The notes: generated from the letters alone by a model not told the origin. Numbered from the stretch's first letter, positions 15,406 to 24,578 are shown. The stretch is DNA of 28,177 nt from JAOACQ01 sp049968515 (GCA_049968515.1 JBMFQR010000024.1:1-28177), one strand, 5' to 3'. A program made the numbers and translations.

Positions 15406-17013
15406 ATGTTTAATTTTGCGAACAAAGGTTTCTGGTTATTGGTATTACATGCACACTTGCCATTCGTGAGACATCCTGAATACAATGACTCTCTTGAAGA
15501 AAGATGGCTTTATGAGGCAGTTATAGAAACCTATGTGCCTTTACTCGATATGTTTGAGAGGCTTCTAGCCGAAAACATTGAGTTTAAGCTTGTACTTTCT
15601 ATAACCCCAACCCTTTGCAATATGCTTGATGACACTTTTTTGCAGAACAGGATTGTTAATCATTTAGAAAAGCTTATAGAACTTGCCGAAAAAGAGATAG
15701 AAAGAAATAGATATGATGAAGACTTTTTCCAGCTTGCAAAGATGTATTATCAAAGATTTAACTTTGTTCTTTACCTTTTCAAGGAGAAATATAAAAAAAA
15801 TATACTCTCTGGTTTTAAAAAATTTCAGGATCTGGGCTTCCTTGAAATAGTTACTTCAAGTGCAACGCATTGCTATTTGCCATTATACGAGGTTGTTCCG
15901 GTTGGAGTGAGAGCTCAGATAAAAATAGGTATTGAGGAATATAAAAAATACTTTGGCAGATATCCGACCGGTATCTGGAATGCAGAATGTGGCTACTATA
16001 ATGGTCTTGATAGGATTCTTTTTGAAGAGAATATAGGTTTTTTTTTCACTGATACCCACACTGTTTTGAATGCGAGTGAGAAACCGAAGTATGGGGTTTT
16101 TGCCCCGCTTAGTACTTCAAATGGGGTTGTTTTTTTTGGAAGGGATGTAGAAACATCAAGACTTGTATGGAGTTCTAAAGAAGGTTATCCCGGAGATCCT
16201 TATTACAGGGAATTTTATAGGGATATAGGTTATGACCTTGATTTCAATTATGTTAAGCCATACATACTTGAAACAGGGGAGAGGATTTTTACTGGCATAA
16301 AGTACTATAGAATTACGGATAAGAATGGTCCTCTTGAGCATAAGAGAGTCTATGAGATAGAAAAAGCAAAAGAGAAAGTCAGACAACATTCTTTGCACTT
16401 TGTTAATTCGAGGGATAGACAGATAAACTATCTCTCAGATTTTATGGATAGAAAACCTCTGATTGTTTCAATGTATGATGCAGAACTATTTGGGCACTGG
16501 TGGTTTGAGGGAATTGATTTTCTATACAATGTAATCAAGCTTATTAATGAAAGTAGTATTATAAAAATGATTTTGCCTTCGGAATATCTTGAACTTTATA
16601 GAGAAAACCAGGTTGCAGAACCTTCAATGTCAAGCTGGGGAAGTAACGGATATAGTGAATTCTGGCTTAATGAAACTAACGACTGGATTTATAGGCACTT
16701 ACATAAAGCGACTGAAAGGATGATTGAATTAGCTACAATTTTTTATAAAGCTAAATCAAAGGTTTATGTTGATTGTTTAAATCAGGCTGCAAGAGAGCTT
16801 TTGATTGCTCAATCTTCTGACTGGCCTTTTATAATGAAAACAATGACTATGGTGGACTATGCAAAAAATAGGATAGTTGAATCATTAAATAATTTTAACA
16901 CTTTATACAAAATGCTAAAGAATAAAGATGTGGATGAGAAATTTGTAAAAAGGTTAAATTCAAGAAATAATATTTTTCAGGACATTGATTATAGGGTTTT
17001 TGCAAGGGTTTGA
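15406..17013 (+). CDS. GH57 1,4-alpha-glucan branching enzyme
   Basis: Cytosolic enzyme expected to cut alpha-1,4 glucan and re-attach it as alpha-1,6 branches in glycogen-like storage polymer. The GH57 motifs appear in order: HAHLPFV near the N-terminus, EIVTSSATHCYLPL, WNAECGY with nucleophile E194, SMYDAELFGHWWFEG with acid/base D358, and SSWGSNGYSEFWLN leading to the helical C-terminal domain. The AELFGHWW form and 535-residue length match the branching-enzyme branch (T. thermophilus/Thermococcus type) rather than GH57 amylases. An ATG at 15382 would add 8 residues, but it has no SD and lies at the predicted transcript start. The ATG at 15406 has AAAGG seven nt upstream. The next gene starts 2 nt after the stop. 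Confidence 0.9.
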   Translation: MFNFANKGFWLLVLHAHLPFVRHPEYNDSLEERWLYEAVIETYVPLLDMFERLLAENIEFKLVLSITPTLCNMLDDTFLQNRIVNHLEKLIELAEKEIERNRYDEDFFQLAKMYYQRFNFVLYLFKEKYKKNILSGFKKFQDLGFLEIVTSSATHCYLPLYEVVPVGVRAQIKIGIEEYKKYFGRYPTGIWNAECGYYNGLDRILFEENIGFFFTDTHTVLNASEKPKYGVFAPLSTSNGVVFFGRDVETSRLVWSSKEGYPGDPYYREFYRDIGYDLDFNYVKPYILETGERIFTGIKYYRITDKNGPLEHKRVYEIEKAKEKVRQHSLHFVNSRDRQINYLSDFMDRKPLIVSMYDAELFGHWWFEGIDFLYNVIKLINESSIIKMILPSEYLELYRENQVAEPSMSSWGSNGYSEFWLNETNDWIYRHLHKATERMIELATIFYKAKSKVYVDCLNQAARELLIAQSSDWPFIMKTMTMVDYAKNRIVESLNNFNTLYKMLKNKDVDEKFVKRLNSRNNIFQDIDYRVFARV

Positions 17014-17015
17014 TT

Positions 17016-19046
17016 ATGGAAAATACAGAGAAATGTAATTTAAATGTTCTTTATGTTGAGGATGATGGTGTTACAAGACAGGCACTTTCGGAGTATTTGA
17101 AAAATGTAACAAAAAAGGTCTATGTTGCAGAAAATGGTGCTATTGCTCTAAAACTATACAAAAAAAATGAAATAGACCTTGTCATAACCGATATAAAGAT
17201 GCCAGTAATGGATGGGCTTGAATTAATCAAAAACATAAAGAAGGAAGACTATGATATTCCAGTAATAATAACCACGGCTTATAATGAAATAGAGTATCTT
17301 GTAGATTCCATTGAACTCGGTGTTAATAGTTTTCTTATAAAACCTATTGAGACCGGTAAGCTTTTTGAAGCCCTGAAGCGTTTTGAAAGTATAGTCGAAA
17401 TGAGAAGGAGAGTGGTTCAGCTTGCAACTTTATTATCTGAATACAAAAATGCACTCGATATAAGCAATATAATGTTTAAGCTTGATTCAAAAGGCTGTAT
17501 TACCTATGTAAACAGGCATTTTGAAGAGATTTCTCTTTACAAGTCAGAAGAACTTGAAGGTTCTTTGATTGCAAATATCCTTTATCCAAACTCTCAGAAT
17601 TATGATGAAGTCATAGATTATTTTTCAATTTCCTCGAAAGTTCATTGGGTTGGTGAACTTAAATTAAAAAGAAAGGATGGGACACCTTTTTTTGTTAAGA
17701 TTACAATTGTACCAATTTTTGATGCCAATAAACAGCTGGTTGAATATGTGTGTACAGCGTTTGACATTACAGAACTTGTTACAAAGAAAGAAGAGCTTAT
17801 AAAACAATTGTATTTTGATCAGGCAACAGGCTTACCCAATAGAAGAAAGCTTTTTGAGGATATTGAACTGGTACAAACTCCATCCCTGATTCTTTTTAAT
17901 ATTGATGCCTTCAGGGAACTAAACGATTTTTATGGTAATGATGCAGGAGATTTTATAATAAAGGAGATTGCAAAAAGATTATTTTTGATTCTGCCGGATG
18001 AAGATTATAAGATATACAAGCTTCAGGTAGATGAATATGCAGTATTGATTACAAAAAGGGTTAATTTTCTTGAGGTGGAGAGATTTCTTTATCTTGTTAT
18101 TGAGGAAATTAACAGTAAAACATTTGTTTTCAATGACAACGAAATTAATGTAAGTCTATCAATGGGGGTTGCATTGTATGAGAATATTGGCAAGAAAGAT
18201 AAGGTTAGGTCAAGAGATTTAATATTGAGGGCGGATATTGCCCTAAAGAAGGCTAAGTCTTTAAAAAAGAATTATATTTTTTACAATGAGAGTTTTCAGA
18301 TTATTAAAGAGTATGAGAAAAATATTTACTGCGCAAAGGAGTTAAGAAGGGCTATAAATGATGACAGAATAGTTCCTTTCTTTCAACCTATTATGAATAA
18401 TTTAAGCCGTAAGATCGAAAAGTATGAGTGTCTGGCAAGATTAATAGATAATAGTGGAAATATTGTTTTACCAAGCACTTTTTTACAGATTTCAAAAAAG
18501 TCAAAATTATATCCGGACATTACAAGAATTATTCTTGATAAATGTTTTCAGTTTTTCAGAAATGTTGAAGTGGCTTTTTCTATAAATATATCTATACTGG
18601 ATATTACAGATCCTGAAACCTTTGAATTTATAGAGAAAAAACTTAAAGAAAATATTGCTCTTACTCATAGACTTATCTTTGAGGTTGTTGAATCAGAAGG
18701 AATAGAGAATTATGTACCGGTGAAGGAATTTATAGATTTTGTCAAGAAGTTGGGTTGCAGGGTATCAATAGATGATTTTGGAAGTGGCTATTCAAACTTT
18801 TCCCACATTCTGAAATTAAATGTAGACTTTTTAAAGATTGATTCTTCTCTGATAAAGGATATTAACACTGATAAAAATGCCGAGGTTATTGTTCAGACAA
18901 TTGTAAGTTTTTCCAAGTGGCTCGGAATAAAAACGGTGGCAGAATGGGTGCATTCCAAGGAAGTATTTGATAAAGTTGTGGAACTTGGAATTGATTATTC
19001 TCAGGGATCTTATGTTGGACTTCCAATGCCAAAATTAAAGGTTTAG
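17016..19046 (+). CDS. REC-PAS-GGDEF-EAL regulator, probable c-di-GMP phosphodiesterase
   Basis: 676 residues. A receiver domain (1-125) has acidic residues E15, D16, D17, phosphoacceptor D59 in VITDIKMP, and FLIKP. A PAS domain (about 140-250) includes FKLDSKGCITYVN and ends in AFDITEL. The GGDEF domain (about 265-425) is degenerate: the signature reads QVDEY at 337-341, so cyclase activity is unlikely. The EAL domain (about 435-670) keeps the catalytic set: E471 in ECL, the N of SINIS, E of FEVVESE, DDFGSGYSN, K of FLKIDSS, E of AEW and QG near the end. Hydrolysis of c-di-GMP under phosphorylation control is expected. A TTG at 17010 is possible; the ATG at 17016 has AAGGG eight nt upstream. 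It follows GH57 by 2 nt. Confidence 0.9.
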   Translation: MENTEKCNLNVLYVEDDGVTRQALSEYLKNVTKKVYVAENGAIALKLYKKNEIDLVITDIKMPVMDGLELIKNIKKEDYDIPVIITTAYNEIEYLVDSIELGVNSFLIKPIETGKLFEALKRFESIVEMRRRVVQLATLLSEYKNALDISNIMFKLDSKGCITYVNRHFEEISLYKSEELEGSLIANILYPNSQNYDEVIDYFSISSKVHWVGELKLKRKDGTPFFVKITIVPIFDANKQLVEYVCTAFDITELVTKKEELIKQLYFDQATGLPNRRKLFEDIELVQTPSLILFNIDAFRELNDFYGNDAGDFIIKEIAKRLFLILPDEDYKIYKLQVDEYAVLITKRVNFLEVERFLYLVIEEINSKTFVFNDNEINVSLSMGVALYENIGKKDKVRSRDLILRADIALKKAKSLKKNYIFYNESFQIIKEYEKNIYCAKELRRAINDDRIVPFFQPIMNNLSRKIEKYECLARLIDNSGNIVLPSTFLQISKKSKLYPDITRIILDKCFQFFRNVEVAFSINISILDITDPETFEFIEKKLKENIALTHRLIFEVVESEGIENYVPVKEFIDFVKKLGCRVSIDDFGSGYSNFSHILKLNVDFLKIDSSLIKDINTDKNAEVIVQTIVSFSKWLGIKTVAEWVHSKEVFDKVVELGIDYSQGSYVGLPMPKLKV

Positions 19047-19053
19047 AAAGAAT

Positions 19054-20217
19054 ATGAAAAAAGAAAAACTTGATTTGAACAGGCTTTACTATGAGTTAAT
19101 TGAAAAATTTAAGAGCAGAAAAAGCTCAATGGACTTAAAATTTATAACAGACAGGGCTTATTTCTTACTTGAAAAAGAAGAAAACATTACTATAGAAAAA
19201 ATCCTTGCGATTGTCCTGATAGAGCTTCAGGACTATAAAGAAGCTAAAAATATTCTTCTCAACATTCTTGAGAAGTGTCCGGATGATCCCGAGGCATTGA
19301 ATGCAATTGCATATATTTATCTTAAAGAAGGTCTCATAGATGAAGCCACAAAGTTTTTGCTTGATGCCTTATATATTGATAAGGAAAACAAAACTATCAA
19401 GAATAATCTTGAGAGAATAAGAAACACGGATGATCCAAAGATAGCTTTTTCTCTTATTCCTCCAAAGGATTTTCTTTATTTGAATCTTCCACCTTTACCT
19501 TTCTTTAGAATTCTAAAGGTTTTTTTTATTAAGCTTTTAATGACATCTTATGGAAAATTTGTTGTTTTATTTTCATCTGTTGTTCTTCTTTTAATAATAA
19601 TTTATTTAATCTATCCTTCTTATATAAACTGGGCGGAGGATTATAGGTTCAAGAAGGGTCTGGGGAAGGGGAGGATAACTCACCTTGAAATAAAGGATAT
19701 AGAAAAACTTGTTGAAGAGAGGAAGAAATATCAATTAAAGCTTTCTGAAGAAGATGTAAAGAAAAAGTTCAGTATGATAGAGTATTATCTTCAGGAAAAA
19801 AAGGTAAATAAGGCTACAATTACTATAAATGAACTTTTAAATTCCAATGCTTCTGAGCAGATTAAAGAAAGAGTAATAATATGGAGGGATTTTTTAATCA
19901 AGCTTGAAAATTCCTCTCAAATTGATTATCTTCCTTCAGTACAGGAGGTACTGAGAGCACCATTTCTTTATCAGGATGTATATGTTTCATGGGGTGGAAC
20001 CATAGTAAATCTTGAACATAAAGAGAGAAAAGAAACTGTCTTTGACCTTCTCATAAATTTTGTTGACAATGCCACAGTTGAAGGCATAGCGGAGGTTCAT
20101 CTCGAGGGGTTTCATAAGGTTTCAAATAGTGAAAAAGTTTACGTTTTTGGTCAGATTTACGGAATAAACCTTGATAATCATATACTTGTTAAGGGTATAA
20201 CAATTCAAAAATTTTAA
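19054..20217 (+). CDS. TPR protein with one membrane span and unidentified C-terminal domain
   Basis: 387 residues. Two or more TPR-like helix pairs occupy about 45-115 (for example DYKEAKNILLNILEKCPDD and ALNAIAYIYLKEG). A single hydrophobic span at about 169-188 follows a short linker. After it comes a charged helical stretch (200-290) and a beta-rich C-terminus (300-387; VYVSWGGTIVNLE and EKVYVFGQIYGI) that looks OB-fold-like. With no signal peptide, the TPRs are likely cytoplasmic and the C-terminus periplasmic. It starts 7 nt after the regulator gene with a weak SD, so it is probably coexpressed. No function is assigned; a scaffold linking the regulator to the membrane would fit its position, as inference only. 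Confidence 0.8.
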   Translation: MKKEKLDLNRLYYELIEKFKSRKSSMDLKFITDRAYFLLEKEENITIEKILAIVLIELQDYKEAKNILLNILEKCPDDPEALNAIAYIYLKEGLIDEATKFLLDALYIDKENKTIKNNLERIRNTDDPKIAFSLIPPKDFLYLNLPPLPFFRILKVFFIKLLMTSYGKFVVLFSSVVLLLIIIYLIYPSYINWAEDYRFKKGLGKGRITHLEIKDIEKLVEERKKYQLKLSEEDVKKKFSMIEYYLQEKKVNKATITINELLNSNASEQIKERVIIWRDFLIKLENSSQIDYLPSVQEVLRAPFLYQDVYVSWGGTIVNLEHKERKETVFDLLINFVDNATVEGIAEVHLEGFHKVSNSEKVYVFGQIYGINLDNHILVKGITIQKF

Positions 20218-20247
20218 CATCCATCATACAGTTTTTATGGGGAAATT

Positions 20248-21540
20248 ATGGCTAATTTTTTTATAGAAAACTATGGCTGTCAGATGAATGTTTCTGAGGC
20301 TGATTCACTTGCGACTTATCTTGAAAAAAGTGGGCATAAAAGGGTAAAAACTCCTGATAAAGCAGACTTTGTAATAATAAATACCTGTAGTGTTAGAGAA
20401 AGTGCGGAGGAAAGAATTATAGGGAGGCTTGGATATTATCGTGGCTTGAAAAACAGGATAAATCCAGATATAAAAGTTATTCTCATGGGGTGTATGGCAC
20501 AATATGCAGGGGAAAAGTTAAGAGAGGAGTTTTCTGATGTTCTGAAGGTGGTCTGGGGCACCTATAACAAGGATAAGGTTGTGGAGATTTTGAACCTTTA
20601 TGATAGGTATACTTACACAGATATGAAGGAATATAAATTTACTGATGCCTTTCCACAGAAGAAATTTCCTTTCAAAAGCTTTTTGCCTATTTCACATGGT
20701 TGTAATAATTTTTGCAGCTATTGTATTGTTCCATATTTGAGGGGGAGAGAAATCTGTAGGAATAGTGATGAGGTAGTTGAAAATATAAAAAGGCTTGTTG
20801 AGGTTGGGGTCAAAGAAGTAACCTTGCTTGGACAGAATGTAAACTCTTATTTTGATGGAAAATATAGTTTTTCTGAACTTCTGGAAAGAATTATTAACGA
20901 GACATCTCTTAAGAGACTTACATTTTTAACCTCTCATCCAAAGGATTTTTCAAAGCAGATTGTGGATGTAATGGAGAGTTCAAAAAGAATTTTGAGATAC
21001 ATTCATCTTCCCCTGCAGTCGGGGAACAACAGAATATTAGGATTGATGAATAGAAAATATACTGTAGAAGAATATCTTGAAAAGATTGAACTTATTAGAA
21101 GAATTCAAGATGTTGTTATTTCTACTGATATAATTGTTGGCTTCCCTTCTGAAACAGAAAAAGAGTTTATGGACACCATTGAAGTAGTGAAAAAGATTGG
21201 TTTCAATGAAGCATATATGTATTATTACAATCCACGTCCCTATGCGAAGGCCAGTGAATTTGAAGGGCAAATTCCAGAGGTGGAAAAGAAAAGACGGCTT
21301 TCGTATCTTATTGAGGTGCAAAATTCTATAAAAGCTCAATTGTTAACAACTTATGTTGGTAAAGAATATAATTTGCTGATTGAATCGGTGAGCAAAAAGA
21401 ATAAATCAGAGTTGCTTGGCAGAACAGATAACAATCTAATAGTTTTTGTAGATGGAAGAAAGGACTTAATCGGTAGTATTGTAAGAGTTAAGATTGAGGC
21501 ATTAAAGGATGTGGTTTTAAAGGGAAGGATTATTTTTTAA
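20248..21540 (+). CDS. miaB: tRNA-2-methylthio-N6-dimethylallyladenosine synthase MiaB
   Basis: Radical-SAM enzyme that methylthiolates i6A37 of tRNAs reading UNN codons. It has two iron-sulfur sites: auxiliary-cluster cysteines C11 (in YGCQMN, the MiaB form), C47 and C82, and the radical-SAM CxxxCxxC in GCNNFCSYC (C152, C156, C159). LLGQNVNSY and HLPLQSGNN follow, and a TRAM domain ends the 430-residue protein. The YGCQMN and GREICR features favour MiaB over MtaB or RimO. The ATG has GGGGA (20236-20240) upstream. The gene is 30 nt after the TPR gene. Its stop TAA shares bases 21537-21540 with the stop of the convergent apbE gene. Confidence 0.96.
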   Translation: MANFFIENYGCQMNVSEADSLATYLEKSGHKRVKTPDKADFVIINTCSVRESAEERIIGRLGYYRGLKNRINPDIKVILMGCMAQYAGEKLREEFSDVLKVVWGTYNKDKVVEILNLYDRYTYTDMKEYKFTDAFPQKKFPFKSFLPISHGCNNFCSYCIVPYLRGREICRNSDEVVENIKRLVEVGVKEVTLLGQNVNSYFDGKYSFSELLERIINETSLKRLTFLTSHPKDFSKQIVDVMESSKRILRYIHLPLQSGNNRILGLMNRKYTVEEYLEKIELIRRIQDVVISTDIIVGFPSETEKEFMDTIEVVKKIGFNEAYMYYYNPRPYAKASEFEGQIPEVEKKRRLSYLIEVQNSIKAQLLTTYVGKEYNLLIESVSKKNKSELLGRTDNNLIVFVDGRKDLIGSIVRVKIEALKDVVLKGRIIF

Positions 21541-22517
21541 AAGTCAATGTTGTTTGTTTTGTAAACATCCATATTATCTTTAGAAACAAGGTATAAGACC
21601 TTTATTTTCTCTCTATTGGCAAGCTTTATCCCTTTTTCTATACCAAGTAAAAAAAGTGTTGTAGAGTATCCATCTGCTTCCATTGCATTCGTTGTTACTA
21701 CAGTTACGCTTGCAATGTTGTTTTTAACTGGATAGCCACTTCCAGGGTCGATTATGTGGTGGTATCTTATTCCATTTGTAATAAAAAATCTTTCATAATC
21801 TCCCGAGGTGGCTATTGCTTCATCAGAAGATAATGTAATCACTTTATAAAGCTCTCCATTTTTTCTCGGATGTCTTATGCCAATTTTCCAGGGGGATTTA
21901 TCGGGTTTCTCACCGAATACTTTTATGTTGCCGCCTGCGTTTACAAGGCCAGCTATAATGCCTTCACTTTTTAGATATGCCGCAACTTTTTCTACTGCAT
22001 ATCCTTTCAGTATTCCACCGAAATCAACCCAAATGGCGTTGTTAACCTTCAGCCTGTAATGTGTGAATTGGATTTTCTCAAAGCCAGTAAGCCTTTTTGC
22101 ACTCTCTATTTCTTTTCTGTCAGGCAGACGGTATTTCTGATTGTAAAATCCCCAGACATCTATAAGCCTTCCGATTGTAATATCGAATTTTCTTTCTGAA
22201 ATCTTATAAAATCTTTCAGATGATTTTAGAATCTGATAAATTTCATTATCAATATTGATTTCATTTGTCCTTTTTAACTGATTTACAATTGATTCATTTT
22301 TTGAAATGCTGTATTTCTTTTCCAGTTCTTCAAGTATACTTATGGTCTGCTTTTCTATTTTCTTAAGTATTGATTTGTTAAGTTTGTTGTGGTAGATTGT
22401 TACACTAACAAGTGTATTCATTGAGAATGTTGAAAATTCGTATCTTTCTAAGGAGTTTACAGATTTACATCCTGAAACACTTATAATAAAAAAATATAAG
22501 AGTAAAATTCTTTTCAT
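21537..22517 (-). CDS. apbE: FAD:protein FMN transferase, ApbE lipoprotein
   Basis: Envelope flavin transferase that attaches FMN from FAD to threonine residues of extracytoplasmic proteins such as Nqr/Rnf subunits. A lipoprotein signal ends at VSGC with C17 lipidated. Family motifs follow: FDITIGRLIDVWGF (111-124), VDFGGILKGYAVEK (164-177), NAGGN (193-197), ATSGDYERFF (236-245), HHIIDPGSGYPV (253-264) and the metal-site stretch TNAMEADGYST (276-286, D282, T286). The 326-residue length is typical. The ATG at 22515-22517 has AGG nine nt upstream. No flavinylation target is next door. The upstream minus-strand DNA holds a repeat fragment and several hairpins. Confidence 0.95.
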   Translation of the reverse strand: MKRILLLYFFIISVSGCKSVNSLERYEFSTFSMNTLVSVTIYHNKLNKSILKKIEKQTISILEELEKKYSISKNESIVNQLKRTNEINIDNEIYQILKSSERFYKISERKFDITIGRLIDVWGFYNQKYRLPDRKEIESAKRLTGFEKIQFTHYRLKVNNAIWVDFGGILKGYAVEKVAAYLKSEGIIAGLVNAGGNIKVFGEKPDKSPWKIGIRHPRKNGELYKVITLSSDEAIATSGDYERFFITNGIRYHHIIDPGSGYPVKNNIASVTVVTTNAMEADGYSTTLFLLGIEKGIKLANREKIKVLYLVSKDNMDVYKTNNIDF

Positions 22518-22603
22518 AGTTAAACCTGTTACATTAGATTTATACTGGTAAAATCCTCTATTAATTTCTTTCTCAATAATGGTAGAGAGAAAAGCTAATC
22601 ATT

Positions 22604-22645
22604 CAAAATGACGGCAAAAAAATTTGCCACTTTTTGTACAGCCCA
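22604..22645. repeat. truncated copy of the 119-bp repeat (right end)
   Basis: These 42 nt match 14788-14829 at 37 positions, including an unbroken 22-nt run, and stop at the same terminal inverted repeat (TACAGCCCA here, GACAGCCTA there). The matching left arm is absent in the preceding 80 nt, so this copy is a right-end fragment or solo end. Confidence 0.75.
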
Positions 22646-22666
22646 TTAGTAAAAGCATCCGCATAT

Positions 22667-22743
22667 AAAAAGAAAATCTTCACCTACAAGGGGTGATGCC
22701 ATCCATCTTTCTGTTTCACAGCTCCCCCGCAAAAAAAACAGAA
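22667..22743 (-). other. unexplained cluster of hairpins between the SDR gene and apbE
   Basis: Read on the minus strand, three stems occur in a row: an 8-bp stem (22736-22743 with 22709-22716) whose loop contains a GGGGG run, a 4-bp GATG/CATC stem (22704-22707 with 22695-22698), and ATCACC/GGTGAAGAT with one bulge (22692-22697 with 22676-22684). A T-rich run TTTTCTTTTT (22667-22676) follows. The second and third stems share bases and exclude each other. The third stem may simply end the SDR transcript. No known riboswitch class was recognised. Confidence 0.45.
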
Positions 22744-22756
22744 TCAAAGCAAAATC

Positions 22757-23383
22757 TTAGTAGGTTAAAACAGGGGCCATTTTTAGATAAACAGGGTCCT
22801 CAATCTGACTGAGTATAAAATGGGCAACATCCATCCTCGAGATTTTTTTACATTTCAACTTATCCAGCTCTGTTATTACTTTATATCTCCCAGTAAGAGG
22901 TCCGTTTGTCAAAAAGGATGGTCTTACAATTATCCATTCTGTGTTGCAGTGCTTAATAATTTCTTCCTGAATACTCTTATCTTTGTAAATATTCTTTAAG
23001 AAAAGTGGCATAAATATCTTCTCATAGAAAAAGCCTATTTTCCCCAAAGTGTCTTTTACTCCTATACCGGTAACAGAAATTAATAGCTTGTTATGACCAT
23101 TGATAGCTGAAAGCAGATTTTTCGTTGTTTCTGAAAATAGGTTTAAGTTTTTTGAGTTATTTCTTGTACCGACAGTATTTACTACAACATCTACGCCATC
23201 AGCACATTCTTCTATCTTTTCGAGATTCAGTCCATTGCCATTAACTTTGATGAGATTTTTGTGATTTAGTGGCATGTTTTTAGCCGTTCTGGACATTACA
23301 ATGACTGAATGTCCTTTCTCGAGAGCTAATTTTGCGAGGCTTAAACCTATACCTTTAGAACCACCAAGAATAAAGATCTTCAT
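22757..23383 (-). CDS. NAD(P)-binding SDR-like protein (atypical SDR)
   Basis: 208 residues forming one Rossmann domain. The dinucleotide motif GGSKGIG is at 7-13, followed by VDVVVNTVGT and an S-V-T-G-I-G stretch in the position of the catalytic strand. WIIVRPSFLTNGP then matches the NAD(P)H-binding/NmrA-like family (biliverdin reductase B and YwnB/YhfK relatives). The classical YxxxK pair is not evident. It may be a flavin or quinone reductase-like enzyme or a redox sensor; the substrate is unknown. The ATG at 23381-23383 has GGAGG seven nt upstream. It is a single gene with a candidate promoter at 23461-23489. The hairpins at 22667-22743 follow it. Confidence 0.82.
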   Translation of the reverse strand: MKIFILGGSKGIGLSLAKLALEKGHSVIVMSRTAKNMPLNHKNLIKVNGNGLNLEKIEECADGVDVVVNTVGTRNNSKNLNLFSETTKNLLSAINGHNKLLISVTGIGVKDTLGKIGFFYEKIFMPLFLKNIYKDKSIQEEIIKHCNTEWIIVRPSFLTNGPLTGRYKVITELDKLKCKKISRMDVAHFILSQIEDPVYLKMAPVLTY

Positions 23384-23460
23384 AAGTTACCTCCTCAACC
23401 TTTTTTTGACTCCCCTTTTTTAGTTATGTTATATTATACCCCTACCTCTGAGACATAGAT

Positions 23461-23489
23461 ATTTTAAAACTGGAATTTTAAAAATGCAA
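23461..23489 (-). promoter_or_regulatory. candidate promoter for the SDR-like gene
   Basis: On the minus strand TTGCAT (23484-23489), 17 nt and TAAAAT (23461-23466) would give a leader of about 70 nt. A second TATAAT (23433-23438), closer to the gene, lacks a convincing -35. Confidence 0.4.
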
Positions 23490-23591
23490 CTGTTTTTTGG
23501 TTTTTGTATGATCAAAGAAATCAATTTCACAAAGAAAAAAACTCACTGGTAATGGAGGAGTATGTAAAAATGATAAGGACTTAAAAAGTTG

Positions 23592-23620
23592 TTTCATTTT
23601 TTTTAAAAGGATGTTATAAT
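23592..23620 (+). promoter_or_regulatory. extended -10 promoter for the first GT2 gene
   Basis: TATAAT (23615-23620) is preceded by TGT (23612-23614), the extended -10 signature, with a weak TTTCAT (23592-23597) 17 nt upstream. Transcription would start near 23627, downstream of the possible TTG start at 23622, so translation should begin at the ATG at 23655. Confidence 0.6.
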
Positions 23621-23654
23621 ATTGTTCGATATTCTAAAGGAAATAAATATACTT

Positions 23655-24578
23655 ATGAAAACCATTTCGGTCTGTATACCTGTAAGAAATCCGGATGAAA
23701 ATTTGAAGTTGTTAATAGAGCAATTATTTTTACAGAAAGCAGATATTGGAGAAATATTAATTGCTGATAGTTCTGATAGAGATGTATTTCTTGATGATAA
23801 TTTTAAAGAAAAAATAAAGATTTACAGGATTGAAAAGGAAGATTTTGACCACGGTGGGACAAGAACCTTTCTTGCTAAAAACGCTGGGGGAGATATCCTT
23901 GTTTTTCTGACACAGGATGTGATTATGGAGAGTGAGCGATCGATATCTAATCTGACTCAGTACTTTGAGAAGATGGATGAATTAGCGGCAGTTTATGGAA
24001 AACAACTTCCACATAAGAATGCGGATATCTTTTCAATACATTCACGTTTTTTTATATATCCGGAAGAAACAAGATTTTATTCGAGAGCTGATCTGGATAA
24101 ATATGGTTTTAAAGCCGGTTTTCTCTCAAATGCATTTGCTTCATATAGGAAGGACTATCTTGAAAAGATAAATTACTTTAAAGATAAAATTATATGTTCT
24201 GAAGATAATTATGCTGGAATCAAATTTCTTCTTGCTGGTTATAAGATTGGTTATATTTCGACAGCAATGGTTTATCACTCACACAATTTTACTATCTCTT
24301 CTGAATTCAAACGTTATTTTGACATTGGTGCTTTTTATTCAACAGAATCAGAATTAATTGGAAAGTTTAAAGGGCCTTCGTACGAAGGTCTGAGATATTT
24401 TTTTTCCGAAGTTAAGTTTCTATTCAAAAATAGAAAACCATTTTTAATATTTCAATCTGTTTTGAGATGTTTTTTAAAATTAATTGCTTTTTATTTGGGT
24501 AGATTAAATAGATTTTTACCAAAGGGAATTAAAATAAAAATATCAAACAATAAAAACTTCTGGGAAAATTTTATTTAA
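23655..24578 (+). CDS. GT2 glycosyltransferase, rhamnosyltransferase-type
   Basis: 307-residue GT-A-fold enzyme, probably adding a sugar to a lipid-linked surface glycan at the inner face of the membrane. It opens with the GT2 strand VCIPVRNP (6-13). DFDHGGTR (63-70), FLTQD (84-88, the DxD position), YGKQLPH and SNAFASYRKD follow, then CSEDNYAG and a VYHSHN motif near residue 210. This set is typical of rhamnosyltransferases of the RfbF/WbbL type; the actual donor is inferred. The ATG at 23655 fits the promoter, though its AAAGG (23636-23640) is 14 nt upstream, which is long. The next gene, a sugar transferase, lies 99 nt downstream on the same strand. Confidence 0.85.
   Translation: MKTISVCIPVRNPDENLKLLIEQLFLQKADIGEILIADSSDRDVFLDDNFKEKIKIYRIEKEDFDHGGTRTFLAKNAGGDILVFLTQDVIMESERSISNLTQYFEKMDELAAVYGKQLPHKNADIFSIHSRFFIYPEETRFYSRADLDKYGFKAGFLSNAFASYRKDYLEKINYFKDKIICSEDNYAGIKFLLAGYKIGYISTAMVYHSHNFTISSEFKRYFDIGAFYSTESELIGKFKGPSYEGLRYFFSEVKFLFKNRKPFLIFQSVLRCFLKLIAFYLGRLNRFLPKGIKIKISNNKNFWENFI

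Noticed and set aside
22681..22707. GGGGTGATG segment as a fluoride riboswitch
   Set aside because: Only the GGxGATG start resembles the consensus. The required downstream CTGATG and CTCCTAC elements are missing, and the strand is opposite to the nearby genes.
23554..23584. GGAGG followed by an ATG-TAA minimal frame and a four-codon frame
   Set aside because: The SD-to-ATG spacing is only 3 nt for the first, and the second encodes four residues. No function can be supported; it may be a remnant.
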